A stretch of DNA of 64,000 nt from assembly GCA_009784825.1 (NCBI GenBank), contig WQXO01000008.1, positions 1-64,000 on the forward strand, read 5' to 3'. The first letter of the stretch is position 1, and each line of letters begins with the position of its first letter. The translations under genes and the position numbers were made by a program. Source of the DNA: Oscillospiraceae bacterium (lineage in GTDB: Bacteria; Bacillota; Clostridia; Oscillospirales; Ruminococcaceae). This document shows positions 7,487 through 16,905 of this stretch, one piece after another. The notes under the pieces were generated by a model. The model made no database searches. It saw nothing but the letters and a program-made list of their open reading frames with translations, and had not been told where the DNA came from.

Positions 7487-8787
7487 CAAACAGACAATTA
7501 TTCGCCGCAATCGGCGAAATAGACGATGTAATTATTAATGAGGCAAGCACTGCCCGAATTAATTCTGTAAAACAGCCATGGCTGAAATTCGCAGGCGTTG
7601 CTGCAGCGTTTGCATTAATAATCGCAGGTGCGGTTATGTTGCCGAAAATATTAGCTCCCGTTGAACCCGCTCCCGACTTACCTAAATTAAATGCAGCTTA
7701 TGAGAATTATAATGCGATGGGGTTCGAGGGGCATATGGCATATGATATTTCTGAGTTGAACAGCGGCAATCCGTGGGACGTTAATAATAAAATTACTCAA
7801 TTGCCGGTGTTCATAAACACAATGATTCGTGACCGTTATGGACTGTATGACAACGGCTTAACCGCTGAAGAAATGCTCGAAAAAGTACAGCAAGCCGCTC
7901 AAGTTCTCGGGTTAGAGGTGGGTGAGAGTTATACCGTGCCTACCCTTGAGCAAATTGAAATGATTACAGAGAAAATAATGAGCATGGGCGATTATGAGGG
8001 GTTGGAGCAGGACATCGCCGCCAACACAGCCGTCCAAAATGCAACCGTGAAATGTACAAACGGTGTCAGAATTGAAATTACCCCCGATGGTTATTTAAGG
8101 CTGTATTTGACTCTTGAAACGGCAGACCTTGTTTATGAGGCGGATAAACTCCTCGAAATAAGCGACAGTTTTGTTATATGGTTTGACCCGGTCATGCAGT
8201 TACCCGGCGAATATAATTTCACCTATGATTATGCCGGTGACGAACAAGCATTAGAGGTAACGCAATACCTGCTCTCTCAATACGGTGCATTTGCGGGGAT
8301 ACAGCAACCCGGATATAACCTGTTCGCTGATTATAACATCTACGCCGAACGTATGCTCCTGTATTATACGGTTTTTGAAAATTCGGGGAGTCCGACAGAG
8401 CAATTATTAAACCACCAGTTTAATAATATTCATTTTTCACCGAGCGACGAGGGTGGAATGTCAGCAATTCGTTATAACAAAACTGACTTGTCTGAGCTTG
8501 TTGGGTATTATCCCATAATCACAGCCGAGGAAGCACGGGAATTACTTGTCAGTGGAGAGTATTATTCATCTGTTCCTTATGATATTACCGGAGCGGAAAA
8601 TATTGGCAAAGTAGAAATGGTTTATCACACCTCTCCGTGGAACGAAATGTTCATACCCTATTATAAGTTTTATGTGGAAGTAGAGTTAGGTAATCTTTCT
8701 GCCGGAATGAAACAATATGGAGTGTACTATGTTTCTGCAATCCACCCCGACTATATAGAAAGCACCCCCATAAACATCTTCAATTAA
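7483..8787 (+). CDS. Probable membrane-bound anti-sigma factor/sensor
   Basis: 434 aa, translationally coupled to the sigma gene by a 4-bp overlap. A short cytoplasmic N-terminus (residues 1-35, MTNRQLFAAIGEIDDVIINEA) precedes one membrane helix at about 36-55. A large extracytoplasmic region of mixed alpha/beta character follows and shows no motif I can assign. The architecture and coupling match anti-sigma factors that hold an ECF sigma at the membrane. No zinc-binding anti-sigma HxxxCxxC motif is visible, so the contact is through an unrecognised N-terminal segment. Role inferred from context. Confidence 0.7.
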   Translation: MTNRQLFAAIGEIDDVIINEASTARINSVKQPWLKFAGVAAAFALIIAGAVMLPKILAPVEPAPDLPKLNAAYENYNAMGFEGHMAYDISELNSGNPWDVNNKITQLPVFINTMIRDRYGLYDNGLTAEEMLEKVQQAAQVLGLEVGESYTVPTLEQIEMITEKIMSMGDYEGLEQDIAANTAVQNATVKCTNGVRIEITPDGYLRLYLTLETADLVYEADKLLEISDSFVIWFDPVMQLPGEYNFTYDYAGDEQALEVTQYLLSQYGAFAGIQQPGYNLFADYNIYAERMLLYYTVFENSGSPTEQLLNHQFNNIHFSPSDEGGMSAIRYNKTDLSELVGYYPIITAEEARELLVSGEYYSSVPYDITGAENIGKVEMVYHTSPWNEMFIPYYKFYVEVELGNLSAGMKQYGVYYVSAIHPDYIESTPINIFN

Positions 8788-8795
8788 AAATAAAT

Positions 8796-8820
8796 CGCCT
8801 TTTCTTAATCCGAAAAGGCG
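8796..8820. terminator. Bidirectional terminator hairpin
   Basis: CGCCTTTTC pairs perfectly with GAAAAGGCG around a 7-nt loop. On the + strand GTAATTTTAC follows; on the minus strand ATTTATTTTTA follows. It lies between the convergent anti-sigma and 3D-domain genes. Confidence 0.82.
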
Positions 8821-8827
8821 GTAATTT

Positions 8828-8867
8828 TACTCATTATTCATTATTAACTATTAATTATTAATTATTA
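8828..8867 (-). repeat. Stop-codon-anchored TAATTAATAA short repeat array
   Basis: Read on the minus strand, the TAA stop at 8865-8867 continues as degenerate 7-8 nt units (TAATTAATAATTAATAG, then TTAATAATGAATAATGAG), ending just before the hairpin at 8796-8820. The layout (stop, array, hairpin) matches 831-874 and 39790-39832 although the unit differs. Confidence 0.65.
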
Positions 8868-10163
8868 ATACACTCCCGTATTAATTATATACACATTAAC
8901 CTGTTGGGCTCCCCACGCCATTGCGTCTGCTAAGTGCGGGTCATGTGTTCCCATGAAAACATCTACTAAAACGCCATGCTCGCTTAAATGCCCTGTATCT
9001 GCCGCAATTGCCGCCCCGTATACACGCTTGCCGTCAACCGATACGATGTATAATAACGAACCGTATGGGATAATCTTCGGGTCAACTGCAACTGTGCCGA
9101 TTTCTAACTTCCTGCCGCTCGCTGTTCCTGAGGTGGGTCGTGCGGTATAAGCTGTTGCTTTTCCGGTAAGAACCTGCACATAATCGACAGGGAGACCATT
9201 AACTAAGTTAATCTCAGCGAAATCACGCTTGCTGTATGGGACTTGTAACGCCAATCCGTAGGTGATATGCTCGGTTGAGGGTTCTCTCGTTATTTCATTT
9301 GACAGGACTTCCGAGGTTACTACAACACCGTCAACTAATTTTTCGCCGTATACTACTGTAACCTCGCCCAATATACCGTCAATTACAACGCTTGAACCGA
9401 TTGCTATTAAGTTTGAGAAAGCTGTTGTTGTTTCGTAGGGCAGTTCCTCATAAGCGGTTCTTTCACGGAAGGTGACACGTTTTATTATAATCTCGTCGCC
9501 CTCGTTAATTTGTGCCTCGAGTGGAATGTTAATTATGTCATCTCTTCCGAGTGATATTCCCGCTGTTTTAAGAACACCGCCGACAGTGTCACCCGTTGTA
9601 CCGATTGTAATGGTTTTACCGTCTGCTGTTATGTTTACGCCAAATCCACGCACTAATGTAATATCGGTTTCGCTTTCTATAACAACGTCATGCTCGTTTA
9701 CGGTTAATCCGCTGTTTTCCAATATAATGTCAGAGCCTTCGCCGTCAATCGCCCCTACGACAAGTGTTTTCCCGTCCGCTTTTACTGTAACGCCGCGTCC
9801 CCTTGTGATGTTAATCAGACCCGCACCGCCGGAAATTCCGCTGAATGAAACCCTGTCAAACTCGCCGATGATATACCCAAATTCGCCTAAGATTTCGCCG
9901 GGGTCGTCTTTCATGGTGAACGCTTTTTTAATATCGTCGCCGTCGGTTATCATCACATCGTTTTTAAACCAAAGCACACCTGTCATTAAAAGAATGATTG
10001 AAACGCTTAATGTCAAAGTCGCAACGCTGATTAATGCAGGCTTTTTAATAAATTTGTGCCTCAGCCCAATCCGCTTAACCGCTCTTTTTAAACATATTAG
10101 TTCGATTTTAAATGTAGTCAAAACTATCCTCCGTAATAAATTCACATGGGGTGATGTGGGCAT
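8865..10163 (-). CDS. YabE-like cell-wall protein with G5 and 3D domains
   Basis: 432 aa. Membrane helix at about 42-65, then two ubiquitin-like DUF348 repeats (GVTVKADGKTLVVG and GVNITADGKTITIG), a G5 domain around EAQINEGDEIIIKRVTFRERTAYEELPYETT, and a C-terminal 3D domain (about 337-432) with DPKIIPYGSLLYI, AADTG and VDVFMG, the three-Asp lytic signature. Similar Firmicute proteins remodel peptidoglycan during growth or resuscitation. ATG at 10163 has a purine-rich GAGGGAG directly abutting it. An alternative TTG at 10121 is preceded by GGAGG with 6-nt spacing and would shorten the cytoplasmic part; the start is uncertain. The promoter is at 10191-10219. Confidence 0.88.
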   Translation of the reverse strand: MPTSPHVNLLRRIVLTTFKIELICLKRAVKRIGLRHKFIKKPALISVATLTLSVSIILLMTGVLWFKNDVMITDGDDIKKAFTMKDDPGEILGEFGYIIGEFDRVSFSGISGGAGLINITRGRGVTVKADGKTLVVGAIDGEGSDIILENSGLTVNEHDVVIESETDITLVRGFGVNITADGKTITIGTTGDTVGGVLKTAGISLGRDDIINIPLEAQINEGDEIIIKRVTFRERTAYEELPYETTTAFSNLIAIGSSVVIDGILGEVTVVYGEKLVDGVVVTSEVLSNEITREPSTEHITYGLALQVPYSKRDFAEINLVNGLPVDYVQVLTGKATAYTARPTSGTASGRKLEIGTVAVDPKIIPYGSLLYIVSVDGKRVYGAAIAADTGHLSEHGVLVDVFMGTHDPHLADAMAWGAQQVNVYIINTGVY

Positions 10164-10190
10164 CTCCCTCTACTTATTCATCTTGGCGAT

Positions 10191-10219
10191 ATTATACTCT
10201 AAAAATTTAGTTATGTCAA
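10191..10219 (-). promoter_or_regulatory. Consensus sigma-A promoter for the 3D-domain gene
   Basis: On the minus strand, TTGACA (10214-10219) and TATAAT (10191-10196) are separated by 17 nt, both perfect hexamers, about 28 bp upstream of the ATG at 10163. Confidence 0.88.
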
Positions 10220-10412
10220 ACGAAAGAAAAACATGTTTGTTGTGCAAATGTCACAAAAACGAAGACTTCCATTTTGTAACCATTCTGTAATATTTGTAAG
10301 AAAATGGGGTTTTCGAGATGACGGAAAATATTTCTTCATTTAATTTTGTGTACTTTTACTGAAAAAGGGTAGATTTGGGGTTTTTATACAAGCTACATAA
10401 AGATTGTAAATA
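10220..10412. other. Non-coding stretch between yabE-like gene and cheV
   Basis: About 190 bp of AT-rich sequence without a supported gene, RNA or repeat. It separates the yabE-like promoter from the terminator of cheV. Confidence 0.5.
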
Positions 10413-10449
10413 AAAATAGAGCGAATTTGGTGAAATTCGCCCTACTTTT
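10413..10449 (-). terminator. Terminator of cheV
   Basis: GCGAATTT and AAATTCGC form a perfect 8-bp stem around GGTG. On the minus strand the stem is followed by CTATTTTTATTT. It lies about 30 bp past the cheV stop. Confidence 0.8.
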
Positions 10450-10469
10450 TATGTTAACGATTACATGGT

Positions 10470-11396
10470 TTATTTTTTAGACATCAATTCAACAACGGCT
10501 CTTACGCAGTCACTCAGCTGTGACCTTGAGAATTGTGCATCTGCTCCTGCGTTTTCACCCTTCTGGCGAACATTTTCATGTATCAGTGACGAGAACATGA
10601 CAATCGGAGTTGCCGAAAGCTCTTTGTCTGAGCGGATTAACCGAACCAATGTATGCCCGTCCATCTGCGGCATTTCTATGTCACTGATTACGGCGGCTAA
10701 GTTGCGGGACAGGTTAGGCAAACCCTTAAGCGATGTGATATACGCCCACGCCTCTTTCCCGTTATAGAATTGTGCGATGTTTTTGAACCCGGTCTTTGTC
10801 AAAGCGTCAAACATAACTTTATTGAGGAACACCGAGTCTTCTACAATCACAACACGTCTGGTATAGTCGAAGTTGTCGGGGGATTCTATCTCCTCGACAT
10901 TTCCGATTTCAAATTCCTTACCTGCGTTCATATCACACACGATTTTCTCGAAATCGAGAATCATAATGATTTTGTCATCGATTTTCGCAACTCCGGTGGC
11001 AAGGCTATCCTCGGAATTACCGCTGACTGCAGGCGGTTTCTCCACTGCAGACCAACTCAGGCGTTGGATTCCGCTTACGTTGGTAACATTAAATGCAATG
11101 CTGACTTGGTCGAAATCGCAGACAACGAGAAGAGTTCTCTCGTTATCGTCCGGTTTCGACAGTTCAAGAACCTTATGCAAATCAACGACTGTAACTAATT
11201 TATCTCTGTGCATGAACACACCCTCAACTGCGGGAGGGGCACTGGGAACATGCGTAACGTCACAGTGAATAATAATTTCGCTGACCTTTGCAATGTTGAT
11301 GCCGAAGTGCTCGGTGCCTACTAAAAACTCAAGCAGTTCAAGCTCGCTGGTGCCTACTTCTGCCTCTGTGCCTAAATTATCTAAGCTCATATTCAT
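10470..11396 (-). CDS. cheV: Chemotaxis protein CheV (CheW-REC)
   Basis: 308 aa. An N-terminal CheW coupling domain (about residues 15-165, EFLVGTEHFGINIAKVSEII and RDKLVTVVDLHKVL) is followed by a receiver (about 180-305) with VIVEDS, phospho-acceptor ISDIEMPQMDG and a degenerate SLIHENVRQKGENAGADAQ segment characteristic of CheV. It couples chemoreceptors to CheA and tunes adaptation by phosphorylation. It has its own consensus promoter at the 3' end of the diguanylate cyclase gene upstream, so it can be expressed separately from the hydrogenase-kinase operon. No other che or flagellar gene lies in the window. Confidence 0.95.
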   Translation of the reverse strand: MNMSLDNLGTEAEVGTSELELLEFLVGTEHFGINIAKVSEIIIHCDVTHVPSAPPAVEGVFMHRDKLVTVVDLHKVLELSKPDDNERTLLVVCDFDQVSIAFNVTNVSGIQRLSWSAVEKPPAVSGNSEDSLATGVAKIDDKIIMILDFEKIVCDMNAGKEFEIGNVEEIESPDNFDYTRRVVIVEDSVFLNKVMFDALTKTGFKNIAQFYNGKEAWAYITSLKGLPNLSRNLAAVISDIEMPQMDGHTLVRLIRSDKELSATPIVMFSSLIHENVRQKGENAGADAQFSRSQLSDCVRAVVELMSKK

Positions 11397-11493
11397 AAAT
11401 GTAATCGTCCTTTCGCCTTATATCAAGATTAATTATACATTATATGTATAATTAAATCAAGAGTTTTTTGTTTTATTTTTCGCTATATCCTAT

Positions 11494-11522
11494 AGTATAC
11501 CACGGCTTAAGCGGTCTGTCAA
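11494..11522 (-). promoter_or_regulatory. Sigma-A promoter for cheV
   Basis: Minus-strand TTGACA (11517-11522) and TATACT (11494-11499) with 17-nt spacing. The -35 box lies within 5 bp of the stop of the upstream diguanylate cyclase gene. Confidence 0.85.
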
Positions 11523-11526
11523 TACA

Positions 11527-13278
11527 TTAAATATTCTGACAGCTATATCTGTTACGCCCGTCCTTTTTGGAATTATACAGCATATCGTCTGCTTTTTTAA
11601 TAAAATCCTCGGCTGTGTGGGTGTGCAGTGCAATTCCTGTTGCCGCTCCTATGGAAATTGTGACATGGTCTGCCGCCTCGTTCGCCTCATGCGGAATATT
11701 ACACTCACGGATGCTTAAGAGCAGCTTTTCTGCAACATTAAGTGAACCGGTTTCATCCGTATTGGGTAAGACAACCACAAACTCCTCACCGCCATACCGA
11801 GCAACGAAGTCATCCGCTCTGATTATGCATTTTTTGAGAGCGTCGGCAACCTTCCTCAAGCAGTCATCACCTGCACTGTGTCCGTATGTGTCATTGTATT
11901 TTTTAAAGAAGTCAATGTCTATCATCATCAAACTCAGAACACTTCCGGAACGTGACAGGGATTTTATAATGCGGGTAATCGATTCGTCGAAGAAACGCCT
12001 GTTATATAAACCTGTCAACCCGTCTAAGAAGATTTTCTTGTTTTCGATTTCGAGAGACCGGATTTTAGTTAAATCCTTCATGACTATTCCGAGGTTGTTT
12101 TTCCCGGTTTGGAAGAGGGATATGAATAATATACGCTTTTCGCCGTTTTTGTGGAATATGTCCGCTTCAAAGAAAGCCGCTCCGTTCCATAAAGCATCAG
12201 AAATGTAGGTTTCTTTTATGTCTTCAAGCATTTCCTCCCCGAATATGATGGAGAGTCCGTTTGCGATAATATCATTCTTTTTATAACCCGTAACAGCGGT
12301 TACTGCCGGATTAATGTATTCTGCTACAGCGTCAGCCGTTATAGATAAAACAGGGTAGGGGGCGTTTTCAACAATCGAGAATTGACGCTCCATTGTCTCC
12401 CTCTCAAAAACCCCCGAAAACACATCTGATACAATAAGTGCGAGGTTTATTTCGCCATCGCTCCATTCACTGCCATCATCCTCCCGAGAGAAATCGAGGA
12501 CGGCACACAGCTTGCCTTTTATAAAAATCGGTGTTGTTATAAAATTGCAAAGGTTTTTACGCTGCGGTTTCATTTCCTCTTTGAAGAACGGGTTGTTCGA
12601 GCTTAGGCATAAATCACCCTTATTAACCGAAAGCAGGTTTTTCAGAATTGAATCCATGGTATCGTTCAACACAAATTCGTCGCCGATATGCGATTGGGTC
12701 GGGTGTTTCGGGCTGTGCCATTCACTGCGACAGACAAATGAATTACTGTCGTCATCAAATCTGTACAGCAACAACTGTGACAAATCCATGAATTCGCCGA
12801 TTAGTTTTAAGGTTTGTGCTAATAATGTGTCAATAAAATCATCTGACAGGAAGACATGCGACACACTCGTGACTAATGCTTGTTGTCTTTGCTGTTCGAG
12901 AAGTTTGATTTGGTTATTGACCCTCAGCTTAACGACAGAAGAATTAAACGGTTTGTGTATATAATCTGCCGCACCTAACACCAATCCGCGTTCCTCGGAT
13001 TCGCTGCTGTCGAGTCCGGTTATGAAAATAACGGGAATGTTCTGCGTTCTTTCGGATTTTTTCAATGCGGAAATTACTGCAAATCCGTCCATGTCGGGCA
13101 TAATAATGTCGAGCAGAATGACATCGGGAATAAATTCCTCTGCTGTTTCGACGGCGTCTTGTCCGTCGCTCGAAACATAAATAGTATATTGAGAATCCAA
13201 TATTGACCTTAAAGCACTTATATTGGCTCTCTCGTCATCAACAATTAAAACGCTGTTTCTTTTTACATAACTCATCAT
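11527..13278 (-). CDS. Response regulator REC-GAF-PAS-GGDEF diguanylate cyclase
   Basis: 583 aa. The receiver spans about 7-125 with acceptor D57 (LLDIIMPDMDG) and a KPF lysine loop. A GAF-like region (about 140-290) contains FITTPIFIKGKLCAVLDFS. PAS spans about 297-412 (VLSITADAVAEYINPAV). GGDEF spans about 425-583 with an intact GGEEF active site (496-500). An inhibitory I-site RADD starts at 487, five residues before GGEEF, so c-di-GMP feedback is expected. The enzyme makes c-di-GMP from GTP. It is third in an operon after a hydrogenase-kinase and a hemerythrin (21-bp gap), making its receiver the obvious candidate phosphate acceptor for that kinase's Hpt domain. Confidence 0.93.
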   Translation of the reverse strand: MMSYVKRNSVLIVDDERANISALRSILDSQYTIYVSSDGQDAVETAEEFIPDVILLDIIMPDMDGFAVISALKKSERTQNIPVIFITGLDSSESEERGLVLGAADYIHKPFNSSVVKLRVNNQIKLLEQQRQQALVTSVSHVFLSDDFIDTLLAQTLKLIGEFMDLSQLLLYRFDDDSNSFVCRSEWHSPKHPTQSHIGDEFVLNDTMDSILKNLLSVNKGDLCLSSNNPFFKEEMKPQRKNLCNFITTPIFIKGKLCAVLDFSREDDGSEWSDGEINLALIVSDVFSGVFERETMERQFSIVENAPYPVLSITADAVAEYINPAVTAVTGYKKNDIIANGLSIIFGEEMLEDIKETYISDALWNGAAFFEADIFHKNGEKRILFISLFQTGKNNLGIVMKDLTKIRSLEIENKKIFLDGLTGLYNRRFFDESITRIIKSLSRSGSVLSLMMIDIDFFKKYNDTYGHSAGDDCLRKVADALKKCIIRADDFVARYGGEEFVVVLPNTDETGSLNVAEKLLLSIRECNIPHEANEAADHVTISIGAATGIALHTHTAEDFIKKADDMLYNSKKDGRNRYSCQNI

Positions 13279-13299
13279 TTGTCACCCATTACAATGCTT

Positions 13300-13680
13300 T
13301 CACTTAATTTTCTTGTCGGCATCGACAACATGGTATAACAGCCATGCCACAAGTGCATCAACGAATTCCCTTACATCGCTTTCGGCAAAGTTTGAAGCCT
13401 CCATCTTTTTTTCATGCTTCAACACGGTTTGAACAAACTTGTCGTGTAGTTTTTTGTGTGCGTCATAATCCTTATAGTTTATGGATATTTGATACGCCTC
13501 TTCGTCTGCGAAATGCTTAACGGCATAATCTTTCAGGAAAAGGATTGTTGAAATACACTTGTCCTTATACTTCATACCGTTATTGCGAACCTCGCTCAAT
13601 AATTCCTCGGTTTTGTCAAACAATTCCTTATGCTGTCGGTCAATAACCTCCACCCCGATACAAAACGAATCCTTCCACAT
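13300..13680 (-). CDS. Bacteriohemerythrin (di-iron O2-binding protein)
   Basis: 126 aa starting at MWKDSF, the usual family start; the ATG at 13680 lies 4 bp after the kinase stop. All di-iron ligands are present: H17, H56 and E60 (HFADE), H75 and H79 (HKKLH), H117 and D122 (HVVDAD). Members reversibly bind O2 and act in O2 delivery, scavenging or sensing in anaerobes and microaerophiles. It is encoded between a hydrogenase-type kinase and a diguanylate cyclase, so an O2-sensing or O2-protecting role for the H-cluster protein is plausible. A longer in-frame start would overlap the upstream gene and is less likely. Confidence 0.94.
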   Translation of the reverse strand: MWKDSFCIGVEVIDRQHKELFDKTEELLSEVRNNGMKYKDKCISTILFLKDYAVKHFADEEAYQISINYKDYDAHKKLHDKFVQTVLKHEKKMEASNFAESDVREFVDALVAWLLYHVVDADKKIK

Positions 13681-13684
13681 AATT

Positions 13685-16663
13685 CTAATCAATCTCCAAT
13701 TCTTTTTTAAGTTTATACAGTTCTTCAATCGCTAATTTTAGTTTGAACTTTTCAATAAGCTCTACAAGCTCACCCGCTCCGGGGATTGTGACAATGTCAT
13801 CAAGCAAATCCTCACATTCGGGACTTTTGTTTTTCAATAGGGGTTCTAATTTTGAAATAATTTCTATAATCTTTTCCTTGTCGGTGGTTACAATTGTGCT
13901 TTTGTTTTCGTGTTCAACCAACAGCGGTTCAAATTTGTGAAGGACGATTTTTATATCGTTTTCAAGATTAATCAACAGTTTTTCGTTTATTGTGTTTTCT
14001 TCTTTTGAAAGCATGGCTTCTACTGCCGCCGCCGATTCCTGCAATCGCTTTTCATGGATTTGCCCTGCATTGCTTTTTAAAGAGTGTGCAATTCTAAATG
14101 AGGTTTTTATATCACCCGCCTCAATCGCTTCAATAATATCGTTGTATGAGTTTTGATTGTTTTTGACGAATATAGTTCGCAGTCTTCGTAATATCTTTTC
14201 CTCCTCCGCAGATTGTTGAGGTTTTTCAATGGTTGAAAAGCTTTCAGGCGGTATATATTTAATCAAGCATTTCCATAATTCATGTGCCTTAAACGGTTTA
14301 CCGAGAGTGTCTTTCATGCCGCTAAGTCTGTAAAGCTCTAAATCGTTTGACATTATATTTGCGGTTACTGCTACAATCGGTACATTTACCTTAAGCTTTG
14401 CAATTCTTGCTGCGGCTTCCAACCCGTCCATCACAGGCATATGAATATCCATCAGAATTAAATCGAACATTTTATCGCCGCTCTTAACACGCTCCTCAAC
14501 AAGCTCGACCCCCTCTAACCCGTTATCGGCTATCACTGTGTTTAATCCCACTCTCGATAAATGGTCACAGATAACCTGCTGGTTAAGACCGTTGTCCTCG
14601 CATACCAAGACCTCGCCCTTGAAATTGGGCTTTTCAAATTCGTTAATTGTAATGTGGGGGGACAAAGCAGATATGTCATCGATTAATTCAAAGGTCAATT
14701 CAAAACTGAATTTACTGCCTACACCGACTGTGCTTTCCACACGCATTGTTCCGCCCATAATTTCAATGATGTTTTTGGTGATTGCCAGCCCTAACCCCGT
14801 ACCACCGAATTTCCTTGTAATGCTGTCGTCCGCTTGTACAAAGGGTTCAAAAATTTTCGATATTTGTTCGGGAGTCATGCCTATGCCGCTGTCTTTAATT
14901 TCAAAGCTCATTGTAACAGATTCACTGTCGGCACGAACAATGCTTGCCATCAGTTTAATAATACCGACATTTGTAAACTTCACGGCATTAGAAAGAAGGT
15001 TGATAATAATTTGACGCAATCTCACCGGGTCACCGAGCAGCTTTTTCCCGAATGAGGGCTCGGCATAACAATAAAGCGATACGCCTTTTTGTTCGGCTTT
15101 CGGTATAATAACCGATTGGCAATGGGCAAATATGTCCGGTAAATCAAATGGAATATTCTCTAATTTGATTTTCCCCGATTCGATTTTTGAAACGTCTAAT
15201 ATATCGTTGATTATGTTGAGCAGCCATTCAGCACTGCCGTGAATATTATCAAGATATTTCCTTGTTTTGGGCGGCATTTCATCTTCTAAAGCAAGCTCGG
15301 AAAAGCCGATAATGCTGTTCATGGGAGTCCTTATTTCATGGCTCATGTTCGCTAAAAAGAGTGATTTGGCTTTGTTTGCGGCTTCGGCTTTATCATGCTC
15401 TAATTTAGCATTTTCCATAGACTTTACAATGCAGTTGTCCGGTATATTGATGTTTAATGCGATTTTCCTCGCCATGTCATGACAAGTCTTAGAGCCGCAA
15501 GCGAAACAATCCACATGCTGTTTTTCATAATTAGTTTTCCCCAATGCCTTAAATGCATTGTTTATGTCCGCTTCTGTTAATTTCTTTGAAGCTGTAGTAA
15601 TCGCACGATACTTCCTTGTGAACTTCAGAATGTCAAGAGTTTCATCATAGGTTTTATACATCTTTTGATAATGCTCTTTCTTCTGCTCCTCACGCACTTT
15701 ACGCTCTGCGTTTTTCATCTTCTTCCTGACTTCAAACAAGCACCTGTCATGTAAAGAGGCAGTGCCGATGTTGCACCCCTCCGCACAGCTGAGAACATCG
15801 AATATATCCGGTAGAAATTCCTCGGGAGTTTGAGCATATTTGTTTAACTTTTCGTATACTTCCTCTCCCTCTGCTTTAGTTATATGAAGGCTCTTCCCCA
15901 TTAAGTATTCTATGTTTTCTTTAAATCCTCCCGGCATAGGGAACAATGAACCTAAACCGCAATCGGGATGGTCAAAGTCGGTTTCCTCCTCCGGGAGTGA
16001 AATGTTGTGTTCTTTAATATGTTCAATCAGTTTTGTAAACGTGACATTATAATCGGATAGCTTTGTTTCCTCGAATTCATTTGTTTTAGCCATGCACGGA
16101 GACAGAGCGGCAATACGGTCGTTTATGCCTTGATGTTCTTTCATGTAAATACTGGTGCAAGCCATGGGGCTGTGGATGGGGGACAGCCTGTAAAGTAAAT
16201 CGTGGCGGTATAATTCACAATATGTCACGATTACCGGACACGGTTGTGTTATAATCGGGGTATGGGGGCTTTTTTCAATATGTTTGATGTGTGCCCAAAT
16301 GCATATGTCGGCACCCAATGAAACGTCATAGATTTTATTTACTCCAAGCTGTTTCAAATATGTAAACAGGCGTTTATACTCAGGCATATTTGTTTTGATT
16401 GCGGGTGCGGCAATCAATGATACCGGTGTTCCTTTTGACAAATCGTCAAACAAACGCTCTGTATCATCTGTGAAATACCTTGCATCGTGTTTACATGCGG
16501 AAACACATAAACCGCAGGCGATGCATTTTTCATGGTCTATTTTCACTTTAATATTGCCGGATTCGTCCTGATATGTTATGTTGGCTGTTTCCATTGAGCA
16601 TTCTCTGACACAACGGTTACATCCGACACATAAGTCAAGTTGTTCTTTTATTACCTCAATCAT
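13685..16663 (-). CDS. [FeFe]-hydrogenase-like sensor fused to hybrid histidine kinase (copy 1)
   Basis: 992 aa from ATG at 16663, preceded by AAAGGAA. In order: two [4Fe-4S] ferredoxin clusters (C12/15/18/22 and C47/50/53/57); a hydrogenase large-subunit domain (about 80-300) with H-cluster ligands C142, C190, C293 and C297 in PCP, SPCMAK and CAEGC motifs; an RnfB-type FeS motif (C386, C389, C394, C411); HisKA with H442 ([11 protein letters not shown]); HATPase (about 540-660); REC with D739; Hpt with H860 (AHSLKSNAG). The proton-relay Cys of catalytic hydrogenases (CpI C299) is replaced by P141, as expected for a sensor. No membrane segment. Probably senses H2 or redox state and starts a phosphorelay. 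Operon with hemerythrin and REC-GGDEF. Confidence 0.92.
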   Translation of the reverse strand: MIEVIKEQLDLCVGCNRCVRECSMETANITYQDESGNIKVKIDHEKCIACGLCVSACKHDARYFTDDTERLFDDLSKGTPVSLIAAPAIKTNMPEYKRLFTYLKQLGVNKIYDVSLGADICIWAHIKHIEKSPHTPIITQPCPVIVTYCELYRHDLLYRLSPIHSPMACTSIYMKEHQGINDRIAALSPCMAKTNEFEETKLSDYNVTFTKLIEHIKEHNISLPEEETDFDHPDCGLGSLFPMPGGFKENIEYLMGKSLHITKAEGEEVYEKLNKYAQTPEEFLPDIFDVLSCAEGCNIGTASLHDRCLFEVRKKMKNAERKVREEQKKEHYQKMYKTYDETLDILKFTRKYRAITTASKKLTEADINNAFKALGKTNYEKQHVDCFACGSKTCHDMARKIALNINIPDNCIVKSMENAKLEHDKAEAANKAKSLFLANMSHEIRTPMNSIIGFSELALEDEMPPKTRKYLDNIHGSAEWLLNIINDILDVSKIESGKIKLENIPFDLPDIFAHCQSVIIPKAEQKGVSLYCYAEPSFGKKLLGDPVRLRQIIINLLSNAVKFTNVGIIKLMASIVRADSESVTMSFEIKDSGIGMTPEQISKIFEPFVQADDSITRKFGGTGLGLAITKNIIEIMGGTMRVESTVGVGSKFSFELTFELIDDISALSPHITINEFEKPNFKGEVLVCEDNGLNQQVICDHLSRVGLNTVIADNGLEGVELVEERVKSGDKMFDLILMDIHMPVMDGLEAAARIAKLKVNVPIVAVTANIMSNDLELYRLSGMKDTLGKPFKAHELWKCLIKYIPPESFSTIEKPQQSAEEEKILRRLRTIFVKNNQNSYNDIIEAIEAGDIKTSFRIAHSLKSNAGQIHEKRLQESAAAVEAMLSKEENTINEKLLINLENDIKIVLHKFEPLLVEHENKSTIVTTDKEKIIEIISKLEPLLKNKSPECEDLLDDIVTIPGAGELVELIEKFKLKLAIEELYKLKKELEID

Positions 16664-16726
16664 ATTCCATATTTCCTTTAAATAATAGAGCCGGTACTCG
16701 TTAATAAAAAACCATATACCACATTT

Positions 16727-16755
16727 ATGATAACATATTATTATAGAAAAGTCAA
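16727..16755 (-). promoter_or_regulatory. Promoter for the hydrogenase-kinase/hemerythrin/GGDEF operon
   Basis: Minus-strand TTGACT (16750-16755) and TATCAT (16727-16732), 17-nt spacing, 63 bp upstream of the start at 16663. It is divergent from the promoter at 16832-16861, so the two transcription units may share regulation. Confidence 0.6.
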
Positions 16756-16831
16756 TCATTTTATGAATAAAGTCGCTCAGAAAGCAAAAAAGGGTTATGG
16801 TAAAATTTAGCAAATATTTAGAAAAACCCCC

Positions 16832-16861
16832 TTGACAAACCGCAAGAGCAATAGGTACAAT
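16832..16861 (+). promoter_or_regulatory. Promoter for the 601-aa hypothetical gene
   Basis: TTGACA (16832-16837) and TACAAT (16856-16861), 18-nt spacing, 44 bp before the ATG at 16906, which has an AGGAGGAA ribosome site. Confidence 0.75.
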
Positions 16862-16905
16862 TGTATTAGCAGAAATACTATGAAATTTATAGGAGGAATA
16901 TAACA

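Noticed and set aside
13685-16663. A catalytic H2-producing hydrogenase
   Set aside because: The proton-relay Cys is Pro, diaphorase subunits are absent and a kinase is fused; sensing is more likely.
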